A stretch of DNA of 50,251 nt from Xenococcaceae cyanobacterium MO_188.B19 (GTDB taxonomy: Bacteria > Cyanobacteriota > Cyanobacteriia > Cyanobacteriales > Xenococcaceae). Location: contig JASJDF010000001.1 of the NCBI GenBank assembly GCA_030065715.1, positions 1-50,251 of the forward strand, written 5' to 3'. This document shows, piece after piece, positions 1-9,614 of this stretch; the first letter of the stretch is position 1, and each line of letters starts with the position of its first letter. Below the pieces are notes generated by a model that worked only from the letters and a program-made list of their open reading frames with translations, was not told where the DNA came from and ran no database searches. The position numbers and the translations under genes are program-made.

Positions 1-1815
1 TTTGATAAACTTCTTAGAATCCGAAACTACCATGATTTTAAGTTTCAGCATCAGAGCCATAAAGATTTTGGCTACAAGAGCAGTGCTATCATCCCCTTCA
101 TAGAAGTGAACAATTCGTCCAGATTGCTTGTAATCATTCTTGATAATAAAGGGAACTTCATCATCAGGACGCATGGCACGGAAGAAATCAACTGTGACAT
201 CATCCATGTGAGCATCGGCTAAAACTACCAATTCGGCTTTACGGACAATATATTCTAGAACTTCTAGAATTTCTGCCCGATGTTCCTTACAGGTTTTAGA
301 GTGAAGTAGATGGGCTAAATATTGACAGGCTTCATCGATGAACACACAACCGTATTCAATGAGTTGGTTTTGCAGTTTGTATAAGCTATCAATGGTAATA
401 CTCAGTCCTAGAACTTCGGCTAATTTGCCTTGTTCTAAATCGGAGTACATCTGGGTTTCTAAGCGTTCCGAGAGGTTTTTAAGCAGGTTGACCCGATGTC
501 CGAGATTGAGAAATCGCATCTGTGGATGTAATTGGCGGAACAGTGCCATGAGTTGAGTTTTCCCCGTACCCATACCACTCCAGAGAGCTATTAGCCCCCT
601 ATTGGGTAGGATAGCAGTGGGTATGTTGGTTTTACCTACATTCTTTTCCAAGTAGCTGTTTTTTATGCCTTTTGGGGTGTGCTGAGGGTCACTAACTAAG
701 ATGGATTCACTTAAATAACGAGTGTTGAGGGTAATATTAGGAGTATATTTCTTACTAAGTCCTCTGGGGCGGGGATAACAGACTTGTTTGTATTCTTTGA
801 GACTTAATGCGTCTTCGATAATCTTGGTTAATAGTGCCTCGGCTGATTCTCCCCTATTGGCTACAAAATCATCAACACCTTTTTCGTCTCCTGGTAAGGA
901 TGCTATTTCACATTCACAGCCAGCACCTTCAATAGCCTCACCAGTGCGGAGAGTAGCTTGATAAACTGCGTAACGAGTTTTAGATTTGGTTTCGTAATCA
1001 AAAAGGATAGTAAATTTACGACCAGCCTGAGCCATTGGGAGCAAGTCAGGATGTAATTTTTCCTCATGTTTGCTGCCGACTCGTCCCCCCCATATTCCTG
1101 GTAGGGCGATCGCTACAAAGCCTAGAGAGAGTAAACAAGCTGCTTTTTTCTCCCCTTCAGTGTAAATAATTGGTATTTCAGGATGTTGCTGTACCCACTC
1201 CCAGAAGCAGACGAGATTAGAATTATTTATTAATCGTAAAGCTTGGGTCGAATCAGGACGCTTGATGTTATGTCTTTGGGCGACTCGATCCCAGATGTGA
1301 GAGGGAACATCAAAATAGGTGACGCGATTAGCTACTTTGAGAGGAGATTCGTATTTGATGGGTTTATTCTTTTTGCGACAAAGACGAGGATTGTTGGACT
1401 TAAAGCGACCCCACAGCATCGGTTGCCAGTTATTAAGGGGGTCTAGTCCTGAGACCCACCAACCACCAGACTCTAGATGACCATAACGATTTAACCATCG
1501 TTCTCTTAAGCGACCATCATTACGGCGTTGACTGTCTGATAAGCCATAAAGGAGGTAGTCATAGGTAGTGAATCCTGAAAGAGAGATTACGTTAAGAGTT
1601 ATTAAATTGTCATCAACACAACTGTTTTTCCACTCTTGTCGATGACGGGGTGAAATTCGGCTAAATCTGTGATTTAGAGTTTTTTGAGAGTTTTGATTGA
1701 GTTTTGTTTGCTCTGTATCCATGAGAGAAAAGTTGTGGATAGCAGACAAACGCGATACAATTTCAAGTAAGGGCGGGTATCCTTCCATGAGAAATTGGCT
1801 CAGTTCAGTGGTCAT
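1..1815 (-). CDS. Plasmid replication protein, CyRepA1-like (DUF3854/toprim-like N-terminal half plus helicase-like ATPase), partial, C-terminus beyond window edge
   Basis: Hand translation of the minus strand from ATG at 1815 stays open to position 1 (so it is absent from the ORF track). Contains YTEGEKKAACLLSLGFVAIALPGIWGG (toprim-like), a Walker A SGMGTGKTQL and a VFIDEACQ Walker B-like motif. Confidence 0.8.
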   Translation of the reverse strand, partial: MTTELSQFLMEGYPPLLEIVSRLSAIHNFSLMDTEQTKLNQNSQKTLNHRFSRISPRHRQEWKNSCVDDNLITLNVISLSGFTTYDYLLYGLSDSQRRNDGRLRERWLNRYGHLESGGWWVSGLDPLNNWQPMLWGRFKSNNPRLCRKKNKPIKYESPLKVANRVTYFDVPSHIWDRVAQRHNIKRPDSTQALRLINNSNLVCFWEWVQQHPEIPIIYTEGEKKAACLLSLGFVAIALPGIWGGRVGSKHEEKLHPDLLPMAQAGRKFTILFDYETKSKTRYAVYQATLRTGEAIEGAGCECEIASLPGDEKGVDDFVANRGESAEALLTKIIEDALSLKEYKQVCYPRPRGLSKKYTPNITLNTRYLSESILVSDPQHTPKGIKNSYLEKNVGKTNIPTAILPNRGLIALWSGMGTGKTQLMALFRQLHPQMRFLNLGHRVNLLKNLSERLETQMYSDLEQGKLAEVLGLSITIDSLYKLQNQLIEYGCVFIDEACQYLAHLLHSKTCKEHRAEILEVLEYIVRKAELVVLADAHMDDVTVDFFRAMRPDDEVPFIIKNDYKQSGRIVHFYEGDDSTALVAKIFMALMLKLKIMVVSDSKKFIK

Positions 1816-2055
1816 TGCGTCCAAACAATATTCACACTGCTCTGAGGTTGGGACTCGCGTCCGTCCTACATATTTAACTACCCATCATAATAACGCCCAG
1901 CAGTGCATCTACGGAACTGTTGAGAATAAATGTTGAAATTTTAATCCACAGAAAAAAATCTAGTGGAAATATAGTGAAGGGCTAGACTGTTTACTGGTCT
2001 TGGAATGGGTGATTTTTCTTTGATGAAAAAGAGAATACTAGATAATAAACTTTAA

Positions 2056-2664
2056 CTAATTTCTTAATAATTCTTCACTGTGAGAGGAGTCTATAGGGTC
2101 GGTGTGCCAAGATTTCAAAATCTTTTGTGTCTCTGTCGCCGTCGCTAATCTTTCGGCTGTTTGACAGTGCAAAAAACCATCACGAAAACTAGCTGTGAAC
2201 TTCCAAAATTGAGATTTTCTAACGTTGCTGGGACAATTTTTGAGGTGTAAATAGTTTACAGAAGCCAGAATTTGTTCTTCACTATAGTTTTGCCAATAAT
2301 TCAACTGCATTCTTAGTAAAACTTTTTCGGGAGTACGTTCGGCAATAGTTCCTTGAAAAGTAAACCAGTTGTCGTGTTTGATCCACTCAGGAAATTCGAG
2401 ATGAATCGAACGTAGGTCAAATCGATAATAAGGAGGTTCTTCTGTTCCCATTACCCAAGTTAAAAATCTTAATTTTTTCTCACCCTTTTCGGATTCTATA
2501 GGGTGACCTGCAATTTTGGGGAACTTTTGTCGAACCTGTTTAGATGTTTCTGCGGGAAAAATTCCATAATCGGTAAGTAAAGAGCCGTATTTAGGATGGG
2601 ATTGACTAGGCAAGTAAAAACCTTCTATTCCCCCAATACTTTGGAAAGCAATTTTCTCTACCAT
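2056..2664 (-). CDS. Hypothetical protein
   Basis: 202-aa ORF in the same orientation as the plasmid-like module; no recognised domain. Confidence 0.6.
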   Translation of the reverse strand: MVEKIAFQSIGGIEGFYLPSQSHPKYGSLLTDYGIFPAETSKQVRQKFPKIAGHPIESEKGEKKLRFLTWVMGTEEPPYYRFDLRSIHLEFPEWIKHDNWFTFQGTIAERTPEKVLLRMQLNYWQNYSEEQILASVNYLHLKNCPSNVRKSQFWKFTASFRDGFLHCQTAERLATATETQKILKSWHTDPIDSSHSEELLRN

Positions 2665-2765
2665 AGTTTTAAGCCAGACGAAAGTTGATTCAATACTTTT
2701 TTTATACTACTTTTACCTTGCCATTTAAGATTGTAGATTGGCTCTTTTGGCAGTGTCCTGATGTT

Positions 2766-3458
2766 TCACCCCAAACCAATAAGATAATCAAAATTTCCTT
2801 CTCCGACATTCTTTCTTAAAGTCTGCATAATCTGAGTACTATTGTCATAAGGTCCTTCAATAAAATAAGGCTTACCCTGATAACCAAAAGTTAATTGTGG
2901 CTGACCGTTCCAAGTGCCTAAATGATTTTGGGTTTTTTGAAAATCCTTATGGGGTTTAAATCCTAACTCAGTAGCATAATTGATCGCACCATAGACAATT
3001 GCTTGTGCTTGCTCTAAGGTGATCTCCTGATAACCATCGGGGAATCCTTGATAAACCATGTTGAGGAATTGTTGATATTTGATGTCATTGAGTTTCTTTT
3101 CTCCCATCGTATCTTTTAACCCCAGACACCAATAATCAACCAAGTAGGAACAAACCACAAAACGCTTATAGCCTGTGGTTCGTGCCACTAAAACCATTCC
3201 CAAACCACCTACGTCATGCTCGTCAAGAGGGTGAGCTGTCAATAATCGCTCTGCACAATTAGTATTAACCAAACATTGGGCAATAGGGGCTAGTTCTCCA
3301 GTTTCGGCTCTGGCTAGGGCAATTTCTTTGGCACTTGCCTTAATCACTGAATTGACTTGAGATACTTTCAAACCCAACTTACGGGCAATTTGCTTCGAGG
3401 TTAAACGTTTGTCGCGTAGAGCTAGAATTTCTGACTCAATATCTGAAGTCATAGTCAT
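2766..3458 (-). CDS. Helix-turn-helix N-terminal hypothetical protein
   Basis: 230-aa ORF; N-terminus LTSKQIARKLGLKVSQVNSVIK resembles an HTH. Confidence 0.6.
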   Translation of the reverse strand: MTMTSDIESEILALRDKRLTSKQIARKLGLKVSQVNSVIKASAKEIALARAETGELAPIAQCLVNTNCAERLLTAHPLDEHDVGGLGMVLVARTTGYKRFVVCSYLVDYWCLGLKDTMGEKKLNDIKYQQFLNMVYQGFPDGYQEITLEQAQAIVYGAINYATELGFKPHKDFQKTQNHLGTWNGQPQLTFGYQGKPYFIEGPYDNSTQIMQTLRKNVGEGNFDYLIGLG

Positions 3459-3605
3459 GGGTGAGGCAATAGTGTACGAAAATACTTAACAAGAATATTA
3501 TTATTCTCTGGGACAATTCCTAACCCAAAGCATTAATACTTATTAATAATAGATTTAAGTAGATCCATCAAGGATTGAGAGCGAATCTGGGAGATGGATA
3601 GTTAC

Positions 3606-4451
3606 TTATCTTTGCTCAGGGGGAACAATCCAGAAAGTACATTTAGGATTTTTATCTTTTTGACATTTAATCAAACGAGCTAGATTCCATTCCATCAGTT
3701 CCCGTCCCGAAAGTTTAACAGAACGAGGATAGAGATATTCAGAAAACCTCATACCAATTGCCAAACAGATTCCCCCCCAAAAAAACAAAACTACTATAGG
3801 ACTAAACCAATCAGTCAACCTTACCCAAATACTATTAACCGTTAGCTTTTGAATTCGTCCGTGAGAACGATCTATCTGTGCTACCGCCTTATCTAACCCA
3901 TTCATGGTCGTACCAGTGCGGGTTAACAAAACCTTTAAAATTTCATGATTGGTCTGTCTATCTTTTTCTATTTGAGCATATAGACCTTGAATTTCATTCT
4001 TTAAGCGTCTAACTTCATCCCTAGTATCTTGAGCTTGTGCTAGGGTTTCGCTATTAGCATCAGCAATCGCACTAGTTGCAGCCGAACCAGCCTTTTTTAT
4101 ATCAGAGACACATTTATTACTAACTTTTTCTATCTTCTGGGCTATAGTCTCAGCTTGTTGTTGTTGTGTCTCTTGAACCAGTGAAATAGCGTTATAAATT
4201 TCTTCTAGACTTTTAGCATTAGATTCTTTCCAATCAGCTAAAAGTTTAGACAATTCACTAGGAGCAGCTTCTAAAAATACGCGCATCTGTCCAGTGAGAG
4301 CCAAGATTAAAAACATCGGGTCATCTGCATCTAGACCACTCACATTGATAATCTCATGAACCTTAGCTTTTATCTCTGGAGACTCCGAAGACAAACAAGC
4401 GTCTAAAACTTCACTAATCTTTCGATTTCCATTCCCATTAAATCTACTCAT
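3606..4451 (-). CDS. TraM-like mobilization accessory protein (coiled coil plus transmembrane helix)
   Basis: DADDPMFLILALTGQMRVFLE near the N-terminus, long coiled coil, hydrophobic WFSPIVVLFFWGGICLAIG; directly downstream of a TraL-like ATPase, matching RP4 traKLM order. Confidence 0.55.
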   Translation of the reverse strand: MSRFNGNGNRKISEVLDACLSSESPEIKAKVHEIINVSGLDADDPMFLILALTGQMRVFLEAAPSELSKLLADWKESNAKSLEEIYNAISLVQETQQQQAETIAQKIEKVSNKCVSDIKKAGSAATSAIADANSETLAQAQDTRDEVRRLKNEIQGLYAQIEKDRQTNHEILKVLLTRTGTTMNGLDKAVAQIDRSHGRIQKLTVNSIWVRLTDWFSPIVVLFFWGGICLAIGMRFSEYLYPRSVKLSGRELMEWNLARLIKCQKDKNPKCTFWIVPPEQR

Positions 4452-4452
4452 T

Positions 4453-5199
4453 TTATTTTTTTAATCTTGTTCCTACTTCTTCTGATGGAAATACTATTTC
4501 TGATTCATTCTCCCAAAGCCCTGTACTATCAAAAGCTAGATAGGCAGCCTTTAAAAAATTAACTACTCTTTGTTTTCCTAAAATCTTAAATTCTTGAGAG
4601 TTTCTAGCCTCGTCAAAGTTTAATTGATTTTGATTGATTATATATTTTTCACTATGACCAAGCTTAGGAAAATCAATGACCTTAACTTTATACTTTTTAA
4701 TTAACTTCTGAACCGAAGAGTCTGCCTCAATTGCTGACCAATCATCACATAGCCCAAAGTTCCGCACCAGAATATGAGTCATTTGGTCTTTATAACAATT
4801 CAGAGAAGCCAAAAAAAGTTGAACAACATCATATTCTCCGTTACAGACAAACCATTTACAGAAACTCACATCATATTCTTGACCCAACTGAAATAATTGA
4901 TTGCGGTCTATCCAAGCCTTCATCGCCCGATGAACTTGAGAAGGAAGACTAACAATCACAGGTTTATCCATCGCCATCTCAAAGATTCTATCTGCCTTAT
5001 CAGCTTGTTTTTCATCTTCACTTAAAACAGCATATTGACAGATATCTCTATAAGCTCTGGATACATCTGGATTAGACCGATCTGTTTCTACAGCAGTAAA
5101 GGGTAAATTCCGATCTAAACAATATTGAACCATAGTGCGAGCTACAAAAGATTTACCAACACCACCCTTCTCCCCATCTATCAAATGAATCGTTGCCAT
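4453..5199 (-). CDS. TraL/MobD-like P-loop ATPase (ParA superfamily)
   Basis: MATIHLIDGEKGGVGKSFVARTMVQYC deviant Walker A; layout resembles RP4 TraL. Confidence 0.65.
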   Translation of the reverse strand: MATIHLIDGEKGGVGKSFVARTMVQYCLDRNLPFTAVETDRSNPDVSRAYRDICQYAVLSEDEKQADKADRIFEMAMDKPVIVSLPSQVHRAMKAWIDRNQLFQLGQEYDVSFCKWFVCNGEYDVVQLFLASLNCYKDQMTHILVRNFGLCDDWSAIEADSSVQKLIKKYKVKVIDFPKLGHSEKYIINQNQLNFDEARNSQEFKILGKQRVVNFLKAAYLAFDSTGLWENESEIVFPSEEVGTRLKK

Positions 5200-5209
5200 A
5201 TTTTCTTAT

Positions 5210-5803
5210 CTAATATTGATTAAAATCACTGGATAAATCTTGATTAGAGCCTGATAATTTCTTCGGTTTAGTCTTAGTAGATGTTCTAGATTTAGACCGA
5301 GAACTAACCGACTCTTGTTTAGTATCACTCATAGGTGATTCTCTAACAGTATCAGATTCAACTTTATTCAAATCTTTATTTGATTTTTCTTTAGAAGTAT
5401 TTACATCTTTAGAAGTATCTGTATCTGATTGTGATTTAGATGATGTTGTATCTTTATCTTCCTTTAGTCTTGACTCGCTAGAAGCTATATCTTCCGATTG
5501 ACTTGTTTTACTTTGTCCTGATTTAGTTCTTTTTCTTCTCGATGCCGACTCTTTAGTGATATCCATTAAATATTGTTTGAGGGTTGAAGCAGAAATTAAT
5601 ATTCCTTGTTCTTCTAGAATCCCTGACAAGTCTTGATAACTATATCCTTTCTTCAAAGCACTCTTAAGTTTATCTCTGAGAAAATAAATGCTTTCTCTTA
5701 GGGTTAGTTCTTCTTTAGGTTTTTCTTTTAACTGACCTAACTTATCTAAAGTGGTTTTTAGTTTATCGATATGAATCTTCTGATTAGCTTTAGTCTTGAC
5801 CAT
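5210..5803 (-). CDS. TraK-like oriT-binding mobilization protein
   Basis: LKSALKKGYSYQDLSGILEEQGILISASTLKQYL resembles the TraK/MobC-type DNA-binding segment; Ser/Thr/Lys-rich tail; first gene divergent from the relaxase. Confidence 0.5.
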   Translation of the reverse strand: MVKTKANQKIHIDKLKTTLDKLGQLKEKPKEELTLRESIYFLRDKLKSALKKGYSYQDLSGILEEQGILISASTLKQYLMDITKESASRRKRTKSGQSKTSQSEDIASSESRLKEDKDTTSSKSQSDTDTSKDVNTSKEKSNKDLNKVESDTVRESPMSDTKQESVSSRSKSRTSTKTKPKKLSGSNQDLSSDFNQY

Positions 5804-6023
5804 TGTAGATTCTCATTTTTTTCTATTTCTCTCATCACATCATAATTAACAAGCATATCGATGTCACCAGTAAAAACTTTAATAATCTTTACTTCAATTT
5901 AACTAAAGTCTCTGAACTCAGTACAATAATTCTATATAATCTATCTCTATATATTGCCCGAAGTGTACGACTGGCTTTATAGACTATATTTATTCTCAGC
6001 TAACGAAAAACTGTTTTCTTTTT

Positions 6024-6145
6024 CCCAGTAGCGTTCTACTTGGGTGAAGGGAATAGAAAATTGAGCTTGATACTCACTACACAATTTTGCCTTCGGCACC
6101 GCTACCGCTAAAATTGTGAGTGAGCCAAAGGGGTCAAACCCCTCT
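6024..6145. promoter_or_regulatory. Candidate oriT region
   Basis: Three nested inverted repeats between divergent traK-like and relaxase genes: CCCAGTAG/CTACTTGGG (6024-6031/6036-6044), CTCACTACACAATTTT/AAAATTGTGAGTGAG (6073-6088/6110-6124, one bulge), AGGGG-TCAAA-CCCCT (6129-6143). Confidence 0.45.
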
Positions 6146-6271
6146 GGACACCCCGAACATTCGTAGCGGAGCTTTAAAAGTTAATTGAAACGGAAAGACG
6201 GGAAAAATGCGCTTTATCACCATTGACTTAATTTAACCCCAACAGAATAAAAATCTACTGGGAAAAAGAAT

Positions 6272-8029
6272 ATGCCTCATGCCATTGCGAGAATAGCTAA
6301 ACTTAAGGGTAGCAACATTACTCCCTCTGAACAGCATACCAAAAGAGTCAAAGAAGTTCCAAATGCTAACCCAGAAATTAACAACATTAGGTTTATCGGT
6401 CAACCAGAAACTTTTGATAGTCCAAGTCTAGACACTTTAGTAAGAGAGCGCATAGGAGAGCAGACAATTCGTAAGAATGGGGTTTTATGTGTGGAAATGC
6501 TCTTAACTGCCAGTCCTGAATATTTTAGACCAGATGACCCAAGTAGAGCAGGATATTATCAACAAAAGCCTTTAGAAGATTGGAAACAAGCAGTTCATCG
6601 ATGGCTGGATAATCAATACGGCGACCGTATTGTCAGAGCCGAACTACATTTAGATGAAGCCACACCCCACATTCATGCTTATCTAGTCCCCCTAGATGAA
6701 AGAGGTAAATTAAACTGTCGCGGTTTATTTGGTGGACGAGCTAAACTCAGTAAGTTTCAAGATAGTTATGCTGAAGCTATGTCTCCTTTAGGACTAGAGC
6801 GAGGGATTAAAGGAAGTAGAGCTAAACATACTGCGGTGAAACAATACTATGCTGCGGTCAATAAAGAGCCAGATAATACTCTGGACATGACAACTATTCA
6901 ACATCAATTAGCAGACCGCAAAAGAGCGATTAAAGAAAAAGAAACTCTTAAACATACAGCCCAAGCATTAGCCAAAGAAAAAGAAGTTTTACAACAGCGT
7001 CTTAGAGATTTAGAAATTAGGGTACATACTCAAAATAGAGAACTAGAAAACTGGAAAAAGAAATATATAGAACTTGCCAATAAAGTACGGGACTTTCCTT
7101 TAGAGAAAGTAGCTTATGAATTAGGGTTAAATCCAGACCCAAAAGATAAACATAAATGGCAAAATGAACATCACATTATTAACCTCACTGGCAGCAAGTT
7201 TTATGACTGGAAAGAATTAAAAGGAGGCGGTGGAGCAATCGATTTAGTAATGCACGTAAATGATTGTGATTTTAAACAGTCAGTAGCTTGGTTAAATGAT
7301 CGTTTTGGTGAAGGAGCGACATTAGAATCTGTTACATATAAAACGAGAGAAATTATCAAAACAGAACCCATATTAATTTTTACTCCACCAACCCCAGAAG
7401 AGAGTAAATGGCAGGAGGTAAAAAAGTATTTAACTCGCTCTCGTAAATTACCAAGCGGTTTGGTTGATAGTCTGTATCAACAGGGGTTAATTTATGCCGA
7501 TGACCAACAAAATGCTGTGTTTATTCGTCGTTCTTTAGACGAGTCAAAAATCACTGGAGCGACACTAAGAGGTACAGCAGGGGAAGATAACACTTTTAAA
7601 GGATTAGTTAAAGGAACAAAACGAAGTGAGGGGTGGTTTTATTTCTCGCAGGGAGGACAATCAAGCGACCCAATAAATAGAGCTGTGTTAGTAGAGTCTC
7701 CTATTGATGCGATGTCAATAGCTGTGTTAGACCGTAATGATAGTCGAAGAACAATTTACATCTCTACTGATGGGGCGGGTCATATACCTAATGAATTTTT
7801 ACAGCAGTTAAGGGATGTAGTAATTGCTTATGACAATGACCAAGCAGGTAATTTGATGGCACAAAAGACTATCTCTCAGTTACCGAATGCTGTACGTAAA
7901 ACGCCCAAAGCTATTGATTGGAATGAAGAACTGGTAAATCGGTTTAATTGGTTGAAGGAGAAAAGAAGCAATGAAATTAAAGAGCAGCCTCAACCAGAAC
8001 GAAAACGGGATAGAGGATTGAGTTTGTAG
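6272..8029 (+). CDS. MobV-family relaxase fused to CHC2/toprim-like primase domain
   Basis: N-terminus MPHAIARIAKLKG; motif AELHLDEATPHIHAYLVPLDERGKLN (HxDExxPHxH); C-terminus with VLVESPIDAMSIAVL and VVIAYDNDQAGN toprim-like motifs. Confidence 0.85.
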   Translation: MPHAIARIAKLKGSNITPSEQHTKRVKEVPNANPEINNIRFIGQPETFDSPSLDTLVRERIGEQTIRKNGVLCVEMLLTASPEYFRPDDPSRAGYYQQKPLEDWKQAVHRWLDNQYGDRIVRAELHLDEATPHIHAYLVPLDERGKLNCRGLFGGRAKLSKFQDSYAEAMSPLGLERGIKGSRAKHTAVKQYYAAVNKEPDNTLDMTTIQHQLADRKRAIKEKETLKHTAQALAKEKEVLQQRLRDLEIRVHTQNRELENWKKKYIELANKVRDFPLEKVAYELGLNPDPKDKHKWQNEHHIINLTGSKFYDWKELKGGGGAIDLVMHVNDCDFKQSVAWLNDRFGEGATLESVTYKTREIIKTEPILIFTPPTPEESKWQEVKKYLTRSRKLPSGLVDSLYQQGLIYADDQQNAVFIRRSLDESKITGATLRGTAGEDNTFKGLVKGTKRSEGWFYFSQGGQSSDPINRAVLVESPIDAMSIAVLDRNDSRRTIYISTDGAGHIPNEFLQQLRDVVIAYDNDQAGNLMAQKTISQLPNAVRKTPKAIDWNEELVNRFNWLKEKRSNEIKEQPQPERKRDRGLSL

Positions 8030-8178
8030 TTTGATGTCAAGATAAGACAATTTAAACATACAACAATCGTTGCCATCTCCCTAGTGCAGTAGCTACTGTT
8101 TTGTAAGTGCAGCTAACACAGCAGATGTGAAAGGAGCGAAGGTGGTGTTAGCATCGGTATTAGAAGAGATGGTACGGA

Positions 8179-9600
8179 TTGAGAAAATCCTTAGCTGACC
8201 AATCTTACGAAGGCTTGTTAGCAGAAACTTTACTCTCTTTTTACTTTGTTTTTCCTAAAATTGCCAAATCCTGTTCCGAACGTTTTATGATTTTTGATTC
8301 TCTTCTCAATTTGCTTGACAAACAACTCATTGAGATAAATGAATGCTCCTTAAATACAGTGGAAAATTTACTGTTAAAAGGAATTTTGGAAGATTTAAGT
8401 TATAGTGAAATTGGTCAACAAGAAGACTATAGTCCAGCTTACCTAACCAATGTAGCTGCCCCCAAACTATACAAAAAGCTTTCTAAGTTGTTGGGTGAAA
8501 ACGTTACTAAAAAAAATTGTCGAACACTACTAGAGTCATATAATTCTTCAATTAAATACAAAATATCAGCTTCCTATCCTAGTGGTGCAGTTTCTTTAGA
8601 CTCTTTTTTTTACATCGAACGCCCGCCAATAGAAGAGCAAGTTTATGGAGAAATTAATAAACCAGGAGCTTTGATAAGAATTAAAGCTCCCAAAGAAATG
8701 GGTAAGACTTCATTATTGCTAAGGATTTTAAATCAGGCTATTAATCAAGATTATCAGACCATTACTATTAATTTTGACCAAATTGACTGTTCTATTTTGA
8801 GCGATCTTGATCGCTTTTTACGCTTTCTTTGTGCTAGTGCCACTCAGCAACTCAATCTTGAACCAAAACTAGAAGAATATTGGGATGATGATATTGGCAG
8901 TAAAGTTAGTTGCAGCCTATATTTTCGATGTTATCTCCTAGAACAGATCAATTCGCCTATAGTCTTGGCATTTGATGATTTAAATCGAATTTTTGAATAT
9001 CCGCAGGTAGCAATGGATGTTTTACCCTTATTTCGTTCCTGGTACGAAGATGCCAAAAGAGCAGCAAGTTGGCAAAAGCTGCGGATGATTGTCGTACATT
9101 CAACAGAAGCATATATACCTCTTCAACTTCATCAGTCTCCTTTTAATGTTGGTTTGCCTATTCAATTAAAAAGCTTCAATCTTGACCAGGTAAAAAAGCT
9201 TGCCAAAAAATACAAATTAAATTGGCAAACGAACGAAGAAGCGGAACAATTAATGAATTTAGTAGGGGGTCACCCTGCACTAATTCAGATCGCTTTATAT
9301 CATCTCAGTCTCCAAGAAATTGACCTGGAGCAACTATTACAAAAAGCTTCAACTAATGACGGTATTTACCATCGTCATCTACGCCATCAGTGGTTAACCT
9401 TACAACAAGAACCTGAGTTAGGTGAGTTTTTTAAAATGATGCTTCAGACTAATCATCCTATTCAGTTAGAGCCAATTGTTGCTTATAAGTTAAGTAGTAT
9501 CGGACTGATTAAGGAAGTTGGGAATGAAGCGATAGTCAGTTGCAAGCTTTATCAAGATTTCTTTTCCCAGAATTTTCTGGAGATAAATTGCAAAACTTAA
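8179..9600 (+). CDS. AAA-like/STAND ATPase with N-terminal HTH-like domain (TTG start)
   Basis: N-terminus LSYSEIGQQEDYSPAYLTNVAAPKLYKKLSKLLGE (vMAP-like) followed by IRIKAPKEMGKTSLLLRILNQA Walker A and VLAFDDLNRIF Walker B. Confidence 0.75.
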   Translation: MRKSLADQSYEGLLAETLLSFYFVFPKIAKSCSERFMIFDSLLNLLDKQLIEINECSLNTVENLLLKGILEDLSYSEIGQQEDYSPAYLTNVAAPKLYKKLSKLLGENVTKKNCRTLLESYNSSIKYKISASYPSGAVSLDSFFYIERPPIEEQVYGEINKPGALIRIKAPKEMGKTSLLLRILNQAINQDYQTITINFDQIDCSILSDLDRFLRFLCASATQQLNLEPKLEEYWDDDIGSKVSCSLYFRCYLLEQINSPIVLAFDDLNRIFEYPQVAMDVLPLFRSWYEDAKRAASWQKLRMIVVHSTEAYIPLQLHQSPFNVGLPIQLKSFNLDQVKKLAKKYKLNWQTNEEAEQLMNLVGGHPALIQIALYHLSLQEIDLEQLLQKASTNDGIYHRHLRHQWLTLQQEPELGEFFKMMLQTNHPIQLEPIVAYKLSSIGLIKEVGNEAIVSCKLYQDFFSQNFLEINCKT

Positions 9601-9614
9601 GCATAATTTTTAAA

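Noticed and set aside
338-1936. Plus-strand ORFs at 338, 1243 and 1697
   Set aside because: Antisense to the long partial CyRepA1-like CDS that the ORF track omitted because its stop lies outside the window.
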